Below, one piece after another: positions 6,261 to 12,850 of a stretch of DNA of 12,850 bases (positions within the stretch are counted from its first letter, which is position 1; each line of letters begins with the position of its first letter). Below the pieces are notes generated by a model. It made no database searches and was not told where the DNA came from. It worked only from the letters and a program-made list of their open reading frames with translations. A program made the position numbers and the translations under genes. Source of the DNA: Candidatus Heimdallarchaeota archaeon (lineage in GTDB: Archaea; Asgardarchaeota; Heimdallarchaeia; Heimdallarchaeales; Kariarchaeaceae); assembly GCA_015522385.1 (NCBI GenBank), contig WAMJ01000024.1, positions 1 to 12,850 of the forward strand. The letters run 5' to 3'.

Positions 6261-6335
6261 ATGTTTTGCGGTGAGAATCCGCGTGAATCGGAATTGAAAT
6301 CGGGGAAAGAACGATATGCTGAACCAGATTTTTAA
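6261..6335 (+). CDS. Possible 24-codon upstream ORF overlapping the GTPase start
   Basis: An ATG at 6261 falls at the predicted transcription start and opens a 24-codon frame (MFCGENPRESELKSGKERYA, then four more residues and TAA at 6333-6335). It overlaps the first codons of the GTPase gene in another frame. Translation of this leaderless frame would compete with or couple to GTPase initiation. Nothing but position supports it; it may be untranslated leader. Confidence 0.22.
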   Translation: MFCGENPRESELKSGKERYAEPDF

Positions 6336-7083
6336 ACGAGATGCTCAGAACGTACCAACAATCAAGTTGGTAATATATGGACCTTCACTTGCTGGTAAGA
6401 CGACCCTTTTGTCGATCTATTCCACGTTGAAGAAGGTCGAGAGCCCGGATCAAATCTATTCTGATCTCAAAAAGATTGAGCAGGATGGGAGAACCGTTCT
6501 CTTCGACCAGTCCGTTTTTGAGCTTCCAAAGGGACAGGGCACTATGCTGCCGTTACTTAGATATGCACTATACTCTGTTGCAGGGCAGGAGAGATTTAGG
6601 GACACAAGGAAAGTTGTGCTCAAGGGCACAGATGGTCTGATGATCATGCTTGACCCCACCAAGGAGCAGTACGATTTCAACAAGAGCAGTCTTCAAGAGA
6701 TCGTGGCCCTCCTCGGTGCCGATCTGACTTCCGGGAACCTACCATGGATACTGGTAATTAATAAGATGGATCTTCCTGATGAGGAGAGGACACCAACCGA
6801 CGATATCATGAAGCTCATGGTAGAAGTGGGAATGGTGAAAAACATCGGAGAAGCCTACACTAAACTCTATACAATTTCCTGTAAGCAGGCGAAGATTGAT
6901 CTTCTGGCTCTACCAAAGAGACCCGATTGGGCAAAACTCAAGGACGGTTCAGGGAGACTCAGGAGAGAGGCCAGACCTGATTCGGTAAAGGAGGCTGCAG
7001 CACCGATCGAGCACCTAACCAGACATGTCGTGGAACACAAGATCAGAAAGTTACGTGAAGCCAAGAAGAAAAGCTCTCAGTAG
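6316..7083 (+). CDS. MglA-like small GTPase (Ras superfamily)
   Basis: A 255-residue GTPase. G1 is GPSLAGKT (22-29). The switch region includes GRTVLFDQSVFELP (58-71), as in MglA (RTLFFDF-type). G3 is SVAGQERF (87-94), where the usual Asp of DxxGQ is absent, again as in MglA (TVPGQ). G4 is NKMD (149-152) and G5 is probably SCK (188-190). MglA-type proteins are switches controlling cell polarity and motility in bacteria and are common in archaea, usually with a roadblock/LC7 protein as regulator; one lies downstream at 10998. After the G-domain (ending near 200) a C-terminal tail of about 55 residues is rich in Lys, Arg and Glu and could bind membranes or partners. No lipidation motif is visible. 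The start at 6316 follows an in-frame stop at 6295 and has only a weak purine-rich stretch before it. Confidence 0.9.
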   Translation: MLNQIFKRDAQNVPTIKLVIYGPSLAGKTTLLSIYSTLKKVESPDQIYSDLKKIEQDGRTVLFDQSVFELPKGQGTMLPLLRYALYSVAGQERFRDTRKVVLKGTDGLMIMLDPTKEQYDFNKSSLQEIVALLGADLTSGNLPWILVINKMDLPDEERTPTDDIMKLMVEVGMVKNIGEAYTKLYTISCKQAKIDLLALPKRPDWAKLKDGSGRLRREARPDSVKEAAAPIEHLTRHVVEHKIRKLREAKKKSSQ

Positions 7084-7097
7084 ATACAAAGTAACCC

Positions 7098-7105
7098 ATT
7101 AAATA
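7098..7105 (+). promoter_or_regulatory. TATA box for the ABC transporter operon
   Basis: ATTAAATA, a strong archaeal TATA match, is centred 26-27 bases before the TTG at 7128. This supports a leaderless transcript and the choice of the unusual TTG start. Confidence 0.65.
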
Positions 7106-7127
7106 ATCTCGTAGCAAGTGTTAGATA

Positions 7128-7850
7128 TTGAGCATAGTAGTAAAGAACCTGAGTAAGAGTTTTGGCCCAATCCAAGCATTAGACGGAGTAAACTTCTCCA
7201 CACCACCGGGTAAGATCATTGCGCTCCTAGGTCCGAATGGAGCGGGTAAATCGACTCTGATTAGGTTACTCACATCAATCATGGTTCCTACCAGTGGAAC
7301 TGCAGAGGTCTACTCCCATGATATACGCGAGGATCCCGATTCAGTCAAGAAAATTACAGGACTCCTCCCCGAGGAGTCAGCTCTCTACGACAAGTTGTCA
7401 ATAATCGAGTACTGTGAGTTCATAGGAGCACTCTATGATCTTCCCAAGAAGCTAATTCACGAGCAGTTTAACTATCTAGCGGCCCGTCTTGGTATCGAGT
7501 TGTTGAGAGACAGACTAATAGAGACACTATCGAAGGGACAGAAGCAGAAAGTCTCCCTCATCGTCGCTTTCCTCCACTCACCCTCTCTTCTCTTACTGGA
7601 TGAGCCTATGGCCAATCTTGATGTCGTGGCTCAGCTCGAGGTGAAGAAGATGCTGAGGGAATATCAGAGTCAAGAGAGGACGATACTCATAGCTACCCAC
7701 CTCTTGGAAAATGTCAAAGACCTCTGTGAGACTATTGTCGTCATCGACAAGGGGAGGATTAAGTTTGTCGGATCAATATCTGAGTTCAAGGGAGATCACG
7801 AGAACCTTGAGGAAGCGTATCTCTCTTACTTCGGAGGGAATCAGAGGTGA
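7128..7850 (+). CDS. ABC transporter ATP-binding protein (ABC-2 exporter type)
   Basis: A 240-residue nucleotide-binding subunit that powers the membrane protein encoded next. Motifs: Walker A GPNGAGKS (35-42); a Q-loop region GLLPEESALYDKLS (78-91), with Glu in place of the usual Gln as often seen in Nat/ABC-2 type ATPases; signature LSKGQKQKV (134-142) in place of LSGGQ, also typical of this class; Walker B LLLLDEP (154-160); D-loop NLD; and switch His191. The start is TTG at 7128, where the protein begins MSIVVKNLSKSFG as expected for the family. The stop overlaps the permease start by four bases. The substrate is unknown; related NatA-type ATPases drive export of ions, drugs or lipid-linked material. 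Confidence 0.95.
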   Translation: MSIVVKNLSKSFGPIQALDGVNFSTPPGKIIALLGPNGAGKSTLIRLLTSIMVPTSGTAEVYSHDIREDPDSVKKITGLLPEESALYDKLSIIEYCEFIGALYDLPKKLIHEQFNYLAARLGIELLRDRLIETLSKGQKQKVSLIVAFLHSPSLLLLDEPMANLDVVAQLEVKKMLREYQSQERTILIATHLLENVKDLCETIVVIDKGRIKFVGSISEFKGDHENLEEAYLSYFGGNQR

Positions 7851-10081
7851 GTACGCCAAATTGGAAGGCAGTGTTCCTCGCGGAGTACTACACGACAACG
7901 TCCAAGTTCAGAAAGTACAGATCACATCTTCCGTGGATATTCATTTTCGGCGTGGTCTTCTTCTCCTACTTCCTAAGATCTGTCATCGATTTCATCAGTG
8001 GAGACGTCGTGGTCAATCAACCGCCAATAGAGAGGTTCTACGCAATCATCTCGATATTCAGCTTCTTCACCTTCTTCGCACCCATTGTCAGTCCACTAGG
8101 GAGAGTAGTCTATGATGGCAATGCACAATCGAGGAGAGAGGTAGCCCTCTCTGCTCCGGTCAAACCACATGAATTGCTCTATGGTAACCTGCTTTCCAAC
8201 CTCGTCTTCTTTCTACCGTTCTATGTCATGGTTGGTACTGCGTCACTTTCGGTGTTCGTTGGTTCTGGAACAATCAACCCTCTCCTCTCCTCACTTCATA
8301 TCATTGGAGCACTCACTCTTTTGGTGATCATGGGTTTATTCGGAGGAACGATAATCACCCCACTGATACTGAACTTCATTGCAAAGCAGAGGAATGAAGT
8401 CGCAAGATCGGTCGTCACAGTACTCGTAGCAGTCATGCTCATGGTATCTCTCCCCATGCTCCAGTTCATAATCACCAACCTCGAGGGATCTGGCTCTCTA
8501 GGTCTGGCATCCTACCTCCCTTTTACCATGGCGTCAACGATAATTGTGTACGCGATTTACGGTCAGGTCATTGGGCTCAATCTCGGAATGTCGTACATCG
8601 GTCTGGTTGTCTATACCATGGTGATCGTCGTCATTGGGTACTTCATCGCAGAACGTCTGTACAGAGTAAATGAGTCAACAATGATCTCAGCAAAATCTAC
8701 CGGTGGAATGACCAACTCCATTCTCAGAGTTGTCGCAAGACCGATCCCTTCTGTGAGTGTCAGGGAGATTTTCATAGGGATGGTCAAGGGATCTGTGAGG
8801 GACATAGAGCATATGTCACGTTTAACAATTGGGCTAGCTGGCACTATATTCTTTGTCTACGCACTTTCTCCGAGGGGGCTGTTCAGAGGACAGAGAATAG
8901 CTACTATCGAGTTGGAGCGGGCTGCAGTCTTATTCGCTCTGATACTCTCAGCATCGATGACGATCTACATCGAAGCGGCTTCTTTCCTAATACAACACAG
9001 GTCTATGCTCACGTTGATCAAGTCTTCACCAGGTGCTCCCCGAAAGTTCGTGATAGCCAAACTCTTGGAGATGATCTTCATTCAAACTCCTGTTTTCGTG
9101 CTTATGTTCGTCCTTCTCAGGGTCTTGGACTTCTCTGCAGATCTCGATCTGATGTCAATCACGATACAGATATTCGTCCTTATCTTCTGCATGACGGGTA
9201 TTATCCTTGGGATTTACCTCCTTAATCCATCAGATAATGAGGAAGACATCACCAATTTCATCAACCTCCTGATTTTCTATGCCATCAGCCTGATGATCGC
9301 CAGTTTTCCCATCGCACAATCACTGGGTTTCTCCCCAGGATTCCTCCCTACATTTCTGTTCTACGTAGCGATCATCCTCTTGGCTATTGGACTCGTCTCT
9401 TTGGGCATTAAGGCGCTAAACGAGCTCAACATAGAGACGATGTCAAGCGATTTCTCCGAGAAGGTGGCACTGGGATTCACTGCTACAATCGTAACACTTG
9501 CTTCATGGAACCTTCTCCCCCTTCCAGCCTACCTCATCTACTTCTCCTACCCTAACCCGATACTACTTGTGGTATTGACACTCACCCTCCCATTGGTTAC
9601 ACCAGCAGTGTTCTGGATCAAACATGGACTGGTGATGCAGAGTCGGAAGATTAGACCAAGAGATATAGCAGAGGGACTGGCATCTCTTTTTGCTCTGATG
9701 GTAGTGGGATATTCAATGGTATATCTCGCGAGCCTCATCACCAATTTCTCTGCCCCAAGCATCCTCCAGCTCTTGATCGATCTTCGGATCGAACTCTGGA
9801 TGATAGTAACATACGTGTTTGTTTCGGTTCTGGTCGAGGAACTGTTCTTCAGGGGATTTCTCATGGACTATTTGAAGGGAAATGGGATGTCAATCAAGTG
9901 GGTAATAGTCCTGAGCGCCAGTATCTTCTCACTGTTCCATATACTCTCAGTGATAAGCTTCCTCTTTGCCATATTTGGAGGGATAATTCTTGGGGTTCTG
10001 AAGGAAAGAAGTGAGGGGGTGGTCATCCCTTTCATCGTTCACCTTGTGTACAATCTCTCAATCGTCCTCATCTCAATCTAA
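7847..10081 (+). CDS. ABC-2 type permease fused to a CPBP intramembrane protease
   Basis: A 744-residue polytopic membrane protein. The first part is an ABC-2 exporter permease with hydrophobic segments near 30-48, 62-82, 112-138, 150-176, 186-210, 222-268, 325-342, 356-380, 402-428, 436-460, 470-520, 540-565 and 568-590. The C-terminal part (about 605-744) matches CPBP (CaaX protease and bacteriocin-processing, Abi) proteins: EELFFRG (664-670), FSLFH with His698, and HLVYN (His732, Asn736), which are the expected metal and catalytic residues of this glutamic-type intramembrane protease. The GTG start is four bases before the ATPase stop and follows GGAGGG at 7833-7838. Permease/CPBP fusions are known elsewhere; the protease may process an exported peptide or clip a regulator, but no peptide substrate gene is visible beside it. 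Confidence 0.9.
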   Translation: MSTPNWKAVFLAEYYTTTSKFRKYRSHLPWIFIFGVVFFSYFLRSVIDFISGDVVVNQPPIERFYAIISIFSFFTFFAPIVSPLGRVVYDGNAQSRREVALSAPVKPHELLYGNLLSNLVFFLPFYVMVGTASLSVFVGSGTINPLLSSLHIIGALTLLVIMGLFGGTIITPLILNFIAKQRNEVARSVVTVLVAVMLMVSLPMLQFIITNLEGSGSLGLASYLPFTMASTIIVYAIYGQVIGLNLGMSYIGLVVYTMVIVVIGYFIAERLYRVNESTMISAKSTGGMTNSILRVVARPIPSVSVREIFIGMVKGSVRDIEHMSRLTIGLAGTIFFVYALSPRGLFRGQRIATIELERAAVLFALILSASMTIYIEAASFLIQHRSMLTLIKSSPGAPRKFVIAKLLEMIFIQTPVFVLMFVLLRVLDFSADLDLMSITIQIFVLIFCMTGIILGIYLLNPSDNEEDITNFINLLIFYAISLMIASFPIAQSLGFSPGFLPTFLFYVAIILLAIGLVSLGIKALNELNIETMSSDFSEKVALGFTATIVTLASWNLLPLPAYLIYFSYPNPILLVVLTLTLPLVTPAVFWIKHGLVMQSRKIRPRDIAEGLASLFALMVVGYSMVYLASLITNFSAPSILQLLIDLRIELWMIVTYVFVSVLVEELFFRGFLMDYLKGNGMSIKWVIVLSASIFSLFHILSVISFLFAIFGGIILGVLKERSEGVVIPFIVHLVYNLSIVLISI

Positions 10082-10113
10082 AGAGTCTAAACCTACTGGC
10101 AAATCGGTCGTCT

Positions 10114-10875
10114 ATGAAGATAGGATACTTCATTGGTCCAGCGGGAAGTGGAAAGTCACATATGACGGGCTCGCTCTACTCGTGGATGAATCAGCTTGAG
10201 ATGGAAGTGATCACGGTCAACCTGGATCCAGCGGTCATCAGGCTGCCGTATTCTCCCATGATAGATATCAGAGAGTACGTGTCTTATGATGAGATCGTTG
10301 ACAAATTCGAGCTGGGACCAAATGGAGCGATTATCGCAGCGATGGATCAAGTGGCCCTTAGGGTTGACGAGGTGATCAACGAGCTTCGGGAGTTCGACTC
10401 TGAGTTTGTTCTGATAGATCTTCCGGGCCAGCTTGAGACATTCGCCTATCGTGCGAGTGGTCCTCTGCTTCTCAACGAGTTGGGCAGGGAGCACAAGATG
10501 GCAGGAGTTTTTCTTGTTGATCCCATCCTATGCAACACCGCATCCAGCTTTGTCAGTGTCCTGATGCTTGGTTCCTCAATTAAGTACAGGTTGAATACTG
10601 CTCTGCGCTTCGTGATATCAAAAGGGGACACGATATCCGAGGAGAGAATGGCTGCAATTGACGACTGGATGGAGTATCCCGATTTCCTCTTAGAGGCCCT
10701 ACGTACAGAACCGGGTGTTCTGAACGCAGATTTAGCCATCCGTATTGCAGATATTCTGATACAAGAGGAAACTTATGGTTCTTTTCCCGTAATCTCAAGT
10801 CAGACCAATGAGAACATAGATCTGGCCTTCGGAGAACTTCAACGAATTTGGGATACCGAAGATTTGTTCTCATAA
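10114..10875 (+). CDS. GPN-loop GTPase
   Basis: A 253-residue P-loop GTPase of the SIMIBI class. G1 is GPAGSGKS (8-15); the TVNLDPA segment (34-40) is the usual strand after it; the hallmark Gly-Pro-Asn insert is LGPNG (67-71); G3 is DLPGQLE (102-108); G4 is SKGD (169-172), a variant of TKxD. The length equals that of the archaeal PAB0955-type enzymes, which work as homodimers with the GPN loop completing the partner's active site. Eukaryotic relatives (GPN1-3) are needed for RNA polymerase II assembly and nuclear import; the archaeal role is not established. The ATG lies 32 bases after the permease stop with no Shine-Dalgarno motif. A weak TATA-like TCTAAACC (10086-10093) may give it its own promoter. 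Confidence 0.95.
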   Translation: MKIGYFIGPAGSGKSHMTGSLYSWMNQLEMEVITVNLDPAVIRLPYSPMIDIREYVSYDEIVDKFELGPNGAIIAAMDQVALRVDEVINELREFDSEFVLIDLPGQLETFAYRASGPLLLNELGREHKMAGVFLVDPILCNTASSFVSVLMLGSSIKYRLNTALRFVISKGDTISEERMAAIDDWMEYPDFLLEALRTEPGVLNADLAIRIADILIQEETYGSFPVISSQTNENIDLAFGELQRIWDTEDLFS

Positions 10876-10942
10876 GTGTGACAGATAGTTTAATCACCTT
10901 TCGAGGAATTCGGTATAGCCGATATGATTCCAATATCTTTTT

Positions 10943-10950
10943 ATTAAATA
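10943..10950 (+). promoter_or_regulatory. TATA box for the roadblock gene
   Basis: ATTAAATA, preceded by a T-run, predicts initiation near 10973, giving a leader of about 25 bases before the ATG at 10998. This fits the presence of a Shine-Dalgarno-like GAGAGG at 10984-10989. Confidence 0.5.
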
Positions 10951-10997
10951 GAACAGATAGTTTTTTGAGAAATCATAAAAATCGAGAGGCCGAGCAA

Positions 10998-11384
10998 ATG
11001 TATGATATAAGTTTTGATGACAGAACCCAAGAGTTAGAGCAAATACTCCGAGAACTCAAAGAGAGTGTCAAAGAAATAGATGCCTGTGCAGTAGTCAGTA
11101 TCGAGGGATTACCTATTGCAGCCAACATGCCAGACATTTATGACGATACGATTGTAGCGGCTATGACCTCTGCGATGTTGACGCTTGGAGAGAAGATCGC
11201 CACCAACCTCCGAAGAGGCTCACTGACTAAAGTTTCCGTTGAGGGAGTAGATGGACAAGTGATCTCCCAAGCTGCAGGGTCGAACGCAGTACTTACTATC
11301 TCAGCTACAAAGGAGGCCAAGCTTGGTCTAATCTTCATGGAAATGGATAAGGCAACACAAAAAATAGGTTCCCTCCTTGGTTAG
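10998..11384 (+). CDS. Roadblock/LC7 domain protein (MglB-like)
   Basis: A 128-residue single-domain protein. An N-terminal helix (8-26) is followed by the roadblock core: strand ACAVVSIEGLPIAANMP (29-45), a long helix DTIVAAMTSAMLTLGEKIATNL (50-71), strands TKVSVEGVDGQVISQAAG (77-94) and AVLTISATKEAKLGLIFMEM (97-116), and a final helix. Such proteins dimerise and act as scaffolds or GTPase-activating regulators of small GTPases; in bacteria MglB does this for MglA. An MglA-like GTPase lies upstream at 6316, so it is a candidate partner, although four genes separate them. The open frame extends to an ATG at 10848 inside the GPN gene. The ATG at 10998 is chosen because it matches domain length, has GAGAGG eight bases upstream and lies downstream of a promoter. 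The frame upstream of it shows no domain-like sequence. Confidence 0.92.
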   Translation: MYDISFDDRTQELEQILRELKESVKEIDACAVVSIEGLPIAANMPDIYDDTIVAAMTSAMLTLGEKIATNLRRGSLTKVSVEGVDGQVISQAAGSNAVLTISATKEAKLGLIFMEMDKATQKIGSLLG

Positions 11385-11399
11385 TTTCATAGAGTTACC

Positions 11400-11407
11400 T
11401 TAAAATT
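11400..11407 (+). promoter_or_regulatory. TATA box for the cis-prenyltransferase gene
   Basis: TTAAAATT is centred 26-27 bases before the ATG at 11430, giving a leaderless transcript. It lies in the 45-base gap after the roadblock stop. Confidence 0.55.
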
Positions 11408-11429
11408 AGAATTCTTCCTTGACCGATTA

Positions 11430-12209
11430 ATGAGAGGATTGTTCAGCCCGAAATCTCTCGTCTACTCAATCTATTCCAAGAAATTGGAACGAGAGGTAAA
11501 GAGGAGCAACAACATTCCACACCATGTTGGACTTATTCTTGATGGAAACAGGAGAGGTTCCTCGATGCTAGGTATTCCGAAAACAATGGGGTACCAGAAA
11601 GGAGCTGACAAGTTCGAGGAAGTTCTTGGTTGGTGTATGGAACTCGGTATAAGAGTTATATCAGTGTGGATCTTCTCAACAGAGAATTTCTCCAGGAGCT
11701 CAGATGAAGTTCATGCAATAATGGAGCTCGCAGAACGGAGTACGATCAAGATGAGGAAGGATCCTAGGGTACACAATGAGGGGATTAGAGTCATGTTCTC
11801 TGGTGAGACAGAGCTCCTCCCGGACAGCCTTCAGGAAGAGATCCGACAGACTGAGGAAGCTACGAAAGATTATAAGAACTACACTTTAAATATCTGCTTG
11901 GGGTATGGAGGTAGAGCTGAGATTACAAATGCAGTGAGGAAGATTGCCCGAGCAGTCAAGGATGGGATACTGGACGTTGAGGAAATCGATGAGAGCTACA
12001 TAGGAAACAACCTCTACACAAGGGACCTGCCTGATCCCGATCTGATTATCAGAACTTCTGGAGAAGTCAGGTTATCTGGCTTCCTTCTCTGGCAAGGGTC
12101 ATACTCTGAGCTTTACTTCACCGATGTCTTCTGGCCCCTCTTCAGGAAGATAGACTTTCTCAGAGCCATCAGGGACTATCAACGGAGAAGGCGGAATTTC
12201 GGGAAATGA
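11430..12209 (+). CDS. uppS: cis-Prenyltransferase (undecaprenyl/polyprenyl diphosphate synthase family)
   Basis: A 259-residue cytosolic or membrane-associated enzyme that adds isopentenyl diphosphate units in cis to an allylic primer, giving the long polyprenyl diphosphate from which archaeal dolichol-type glycan carriers are made. Motifs: HVGLILDGNRR (32-42) with catalytic Asp38, the archaeal/eukaryotic-like DGNRR form rather than bacterial DGNGRW; GYQKGADKFEEVLGWC (54-69); VWIFSTENFSRS (79-90); NICLGYGGRAEI (154-165); and the C-terminal DPDLIIRTSGEVRLSGFLLWQ stretch (202-222) followed by SELYF (226-230), which binds diphosphate and Mg2+. The C-terminus is strongly basic (RRRR, 252-255). 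Product chain length cannot be read from the sequence. A leaderless ATG start is supported by the TATA box at 11400. Confidence 0.96.
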   Translation: MRGLFSPKSLVYSIYSKKLEREVKRSNNIPHHVGLILDGNRRGSSMLGIPKTMGYQKGADKFEEVLGWCMELGIRVISVWIFSTENFSRSSDEVHAIMELAERSTIKMRKDPRVHNEGIRVMFSGETELLPDSLQEEIRQTEEATKDYKNYTLNICLGYGGRAEITNAVRKIARAVKDGILDVEEIDESYIGNNLYTRDLPDPDLIIRTSGEVRLSGFLLWQGSYSELYFTDVFWPLFRKIDFLRAIRDYQRRRRNFGK

Positions 12210-12234
12210 AATATTCTTAATAATAAGATGATTT

Positions 12235-12242
12235 TTTCTAAA
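12235..12242 (+). promoter_or_regulatory. Weak TATA-like box before the right-edge gene
   Basis: TTTCTAAA sits 26-27 bases before the ATG at 12265. A better AT-rich stretch (TTAATAATAA, 12217-12226) lies further upstream and could serve with a short leader carrying AGAGGGG at 12245-12251. The T6 run at 12232-12237 may also terminate the prenyltransferase transcript. Confidence 0.3.
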
Positions 12243-12264
12243 GCAGAGGGGAATACTCTTATTC

Positions 12265-12850
12265 ATGACATCCAATAGAATTCAGGGATACAGATTGGCG
12301 GAGTACTTTCTATCTGAACTGAGGAAACGATTCGGGAGAAAAAGTATTGGAATCTTCATAGATGGTCATAACATGACCAAGACGGAGCTTGAAATCCTCG
12401 GTAAGATTCCCGAGAGATTCAGGGAATACGGAACGATCAAAACCGCCCTCTTCTTCACCGATAAATCACCCCCAGAGTCCAAGAACATAGAGGAGGCTGG
12501 ATATACTATCAAGGTGTTTCCTCCCGTCTATTCGCTACTCTCCATGTCTCTGGAGATCTATGACAGAACACTCTTCGATGATTTCGATATTGTTATCCTC
12601 CTCATCAAGACAAATGAACTCCTCACCCTCATGAGTGAGATCAGATCAAAGGTAGATCTCCTGATCCTTATCTCCCCTGATGGAGTAGAGGATATCTACC
12701 GTAACTTGGTTGATGACATAGTCCCGTACTCCGAAATCGAGCAATACACAATTGATGACCTCTCGGGTATCGATGACCCTATTATTGAGATGGAGCAGCA
12801 GATAGACGCCGAAAGTAACTACATAGACCAGATAACAACCCCATCTAAAA
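12265..12850 (+). CDS. Degenerate NYN/PIN-like protein, N-terminal part (cut by right edge)
   Basis: From the ATG at 12265 the frame stays open for 195 codons to the end of the window, so the C-terminus is missing. A basic N-terminal helix (5-26) leads into KSIGIFIDGHNMTKTELEIL (26-45), the NYN-type first strand with Asp33 in IDGHN. The order of strands that follows (TALFFTDK 60-67, YTIKVF 80-85, FDIVILLIK 107-115, KVDLLILIS 129-137) parallels the NYN protein at 3218-3706. The position where NYN enzymes carry SGDGDF-like acids reads KTNELLTLM (115-123), lacking both aspartates. An acidic tail follows from about 148, probably a flexible linker to a further domain beyond the edge. I read it as a non-catalytic NYN-fold protein; the family assignment is by fold pattern and moderate. 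The start is uncertain by a few codons because the promoter signals are weak. Confidence 0.7.
   Translation, partial: MTSNRIQGYRLAEYFLSELRKRFGRKSIGIFIDGHNMTKTELEILGKIPERFREYGTIKTALFFTDKSPPESKNIEEAGYTIKVFPPVYSLLSMSLEIYDRTLFDDFDIVILLIKTNELLTLMSEIRSKVDLLILISPDGVEDIYRNLVDDIVPYSEIEQYTIDDLSGIDDPIIEMEQQIDAESNYIDQITTPSK

Larger units (their letters stand above)
5982..6315. other. Divergent intergenic region, 334 bases
   Basis: This AT-rich gap separates the minus-strand nuclease-like block from the plus-strand GTPase block. I see a promoter for each side, a tandem decamer, a possible tiny upstream ORF and two weak inverted repeats. The first is ATCAATC at 6040-6046 with GATTGAT at 6059-6065 and a T-rich loop; the second is GACGT at 6155-6159 with ACGTC at 6168-6172. 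No convincing RNA gene or longer coding frame is visible on either strand; the longest ATG frame in the middle (6119) is only 14 codons. Confidence 0.7.

Noticed and set aside
7711..8115. Plus-strand frame of 134 codons spanning the ATPase/permease junction
   Set aside because: It is out of frame with both well-supported genes and has no recognisable motif.
10848..10997. Upstream extension of the roadblock protein to an ATG inside the GPN gene
   Set aside because: The extra 50 codons do not look like a domain, overlap the GPN gene in another frame and cross the promoter region; the ATG at 10998 has a Shine-Dalgarno-like motif and gives a normal domain length.

Overview
The window is archaeal. 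Most genes are preceded by a TATA-like octamer centred about 26 bases before the start codon, which is the mark of leaderless archaeal transcripts. The gene content is also archaeal: a small-subunit/large-subunit isopropylmalate/homoaconitate-type dehydratase, an archaeal NYN-domain protein, a GPN-loop GTPase, a stand-alone roadblock protein and an archaeal-type cis-prenyltransferase. The combination of an MglA-like small GTPase, a roadblock protein and several long coiled-coil winged-helix proteins at moderate GC suggests an Asgard lineage, perhaps Thorarchaeia-like. That placement is inference only; the archaeal assignment is firm. No rRNA, tRNA, CRISPR array or insertion sequence was recognised.

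Layout. 1-433 (minus) is the N-terminal part of a membrane protein cut by the left edge. It is divergent from a two-gene dehydratase operon (573-2365, plus) whose subunits overlap by 4 bases. A coiled-coil protein with a C-terminal winged helix follows (2441-3187, plus). Facing it is a minus-strand block, read 5981 to 3218: a PD-(D/E)XK nuclease-like protein, a 480-residue coiled-coil/winged-helix protein, and an NYN-domain protein whose start overlaps the preceding stop. A 334-base divergent intergenic region (5982-6315) holds a tandem decamer, a TATA box and a possible tiny upstream ORF.

From 6316 to the right edge everything is on the plus strand: an MglA-like small GTPase; an ABC exporter pair (ATPase overlapping a permease fused to a CPBP intramembrane protease); a GPN-loop GTPase; a roadblock/LC7 protein; a cis-prenyltransferase; and a second, degenerate NYN-like protein cut by the right edge.

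How the genes relate. The dehydratase pair makes one enzyme for a 2-oxoacid chain-elongation pathway (leucine, isoleucine or lysine-type). The ABC pair is one transporter. The GTPase and roadblock proteins resemble the MglA/MglB type of polarity switch and could be partners. The minus-strand block (nuclease-like, coiled-coil DNA-binding, NYN RNase-like) is the best candidate for an undescribed nucleic-acid-related module, although its neighbours are ordinary housekeeping genes. Within-operon genes carry Shine-Dalgarno motifs (1826-1830, 7833-7838), while first genes mostly look leaderless; this decided several start codons below.
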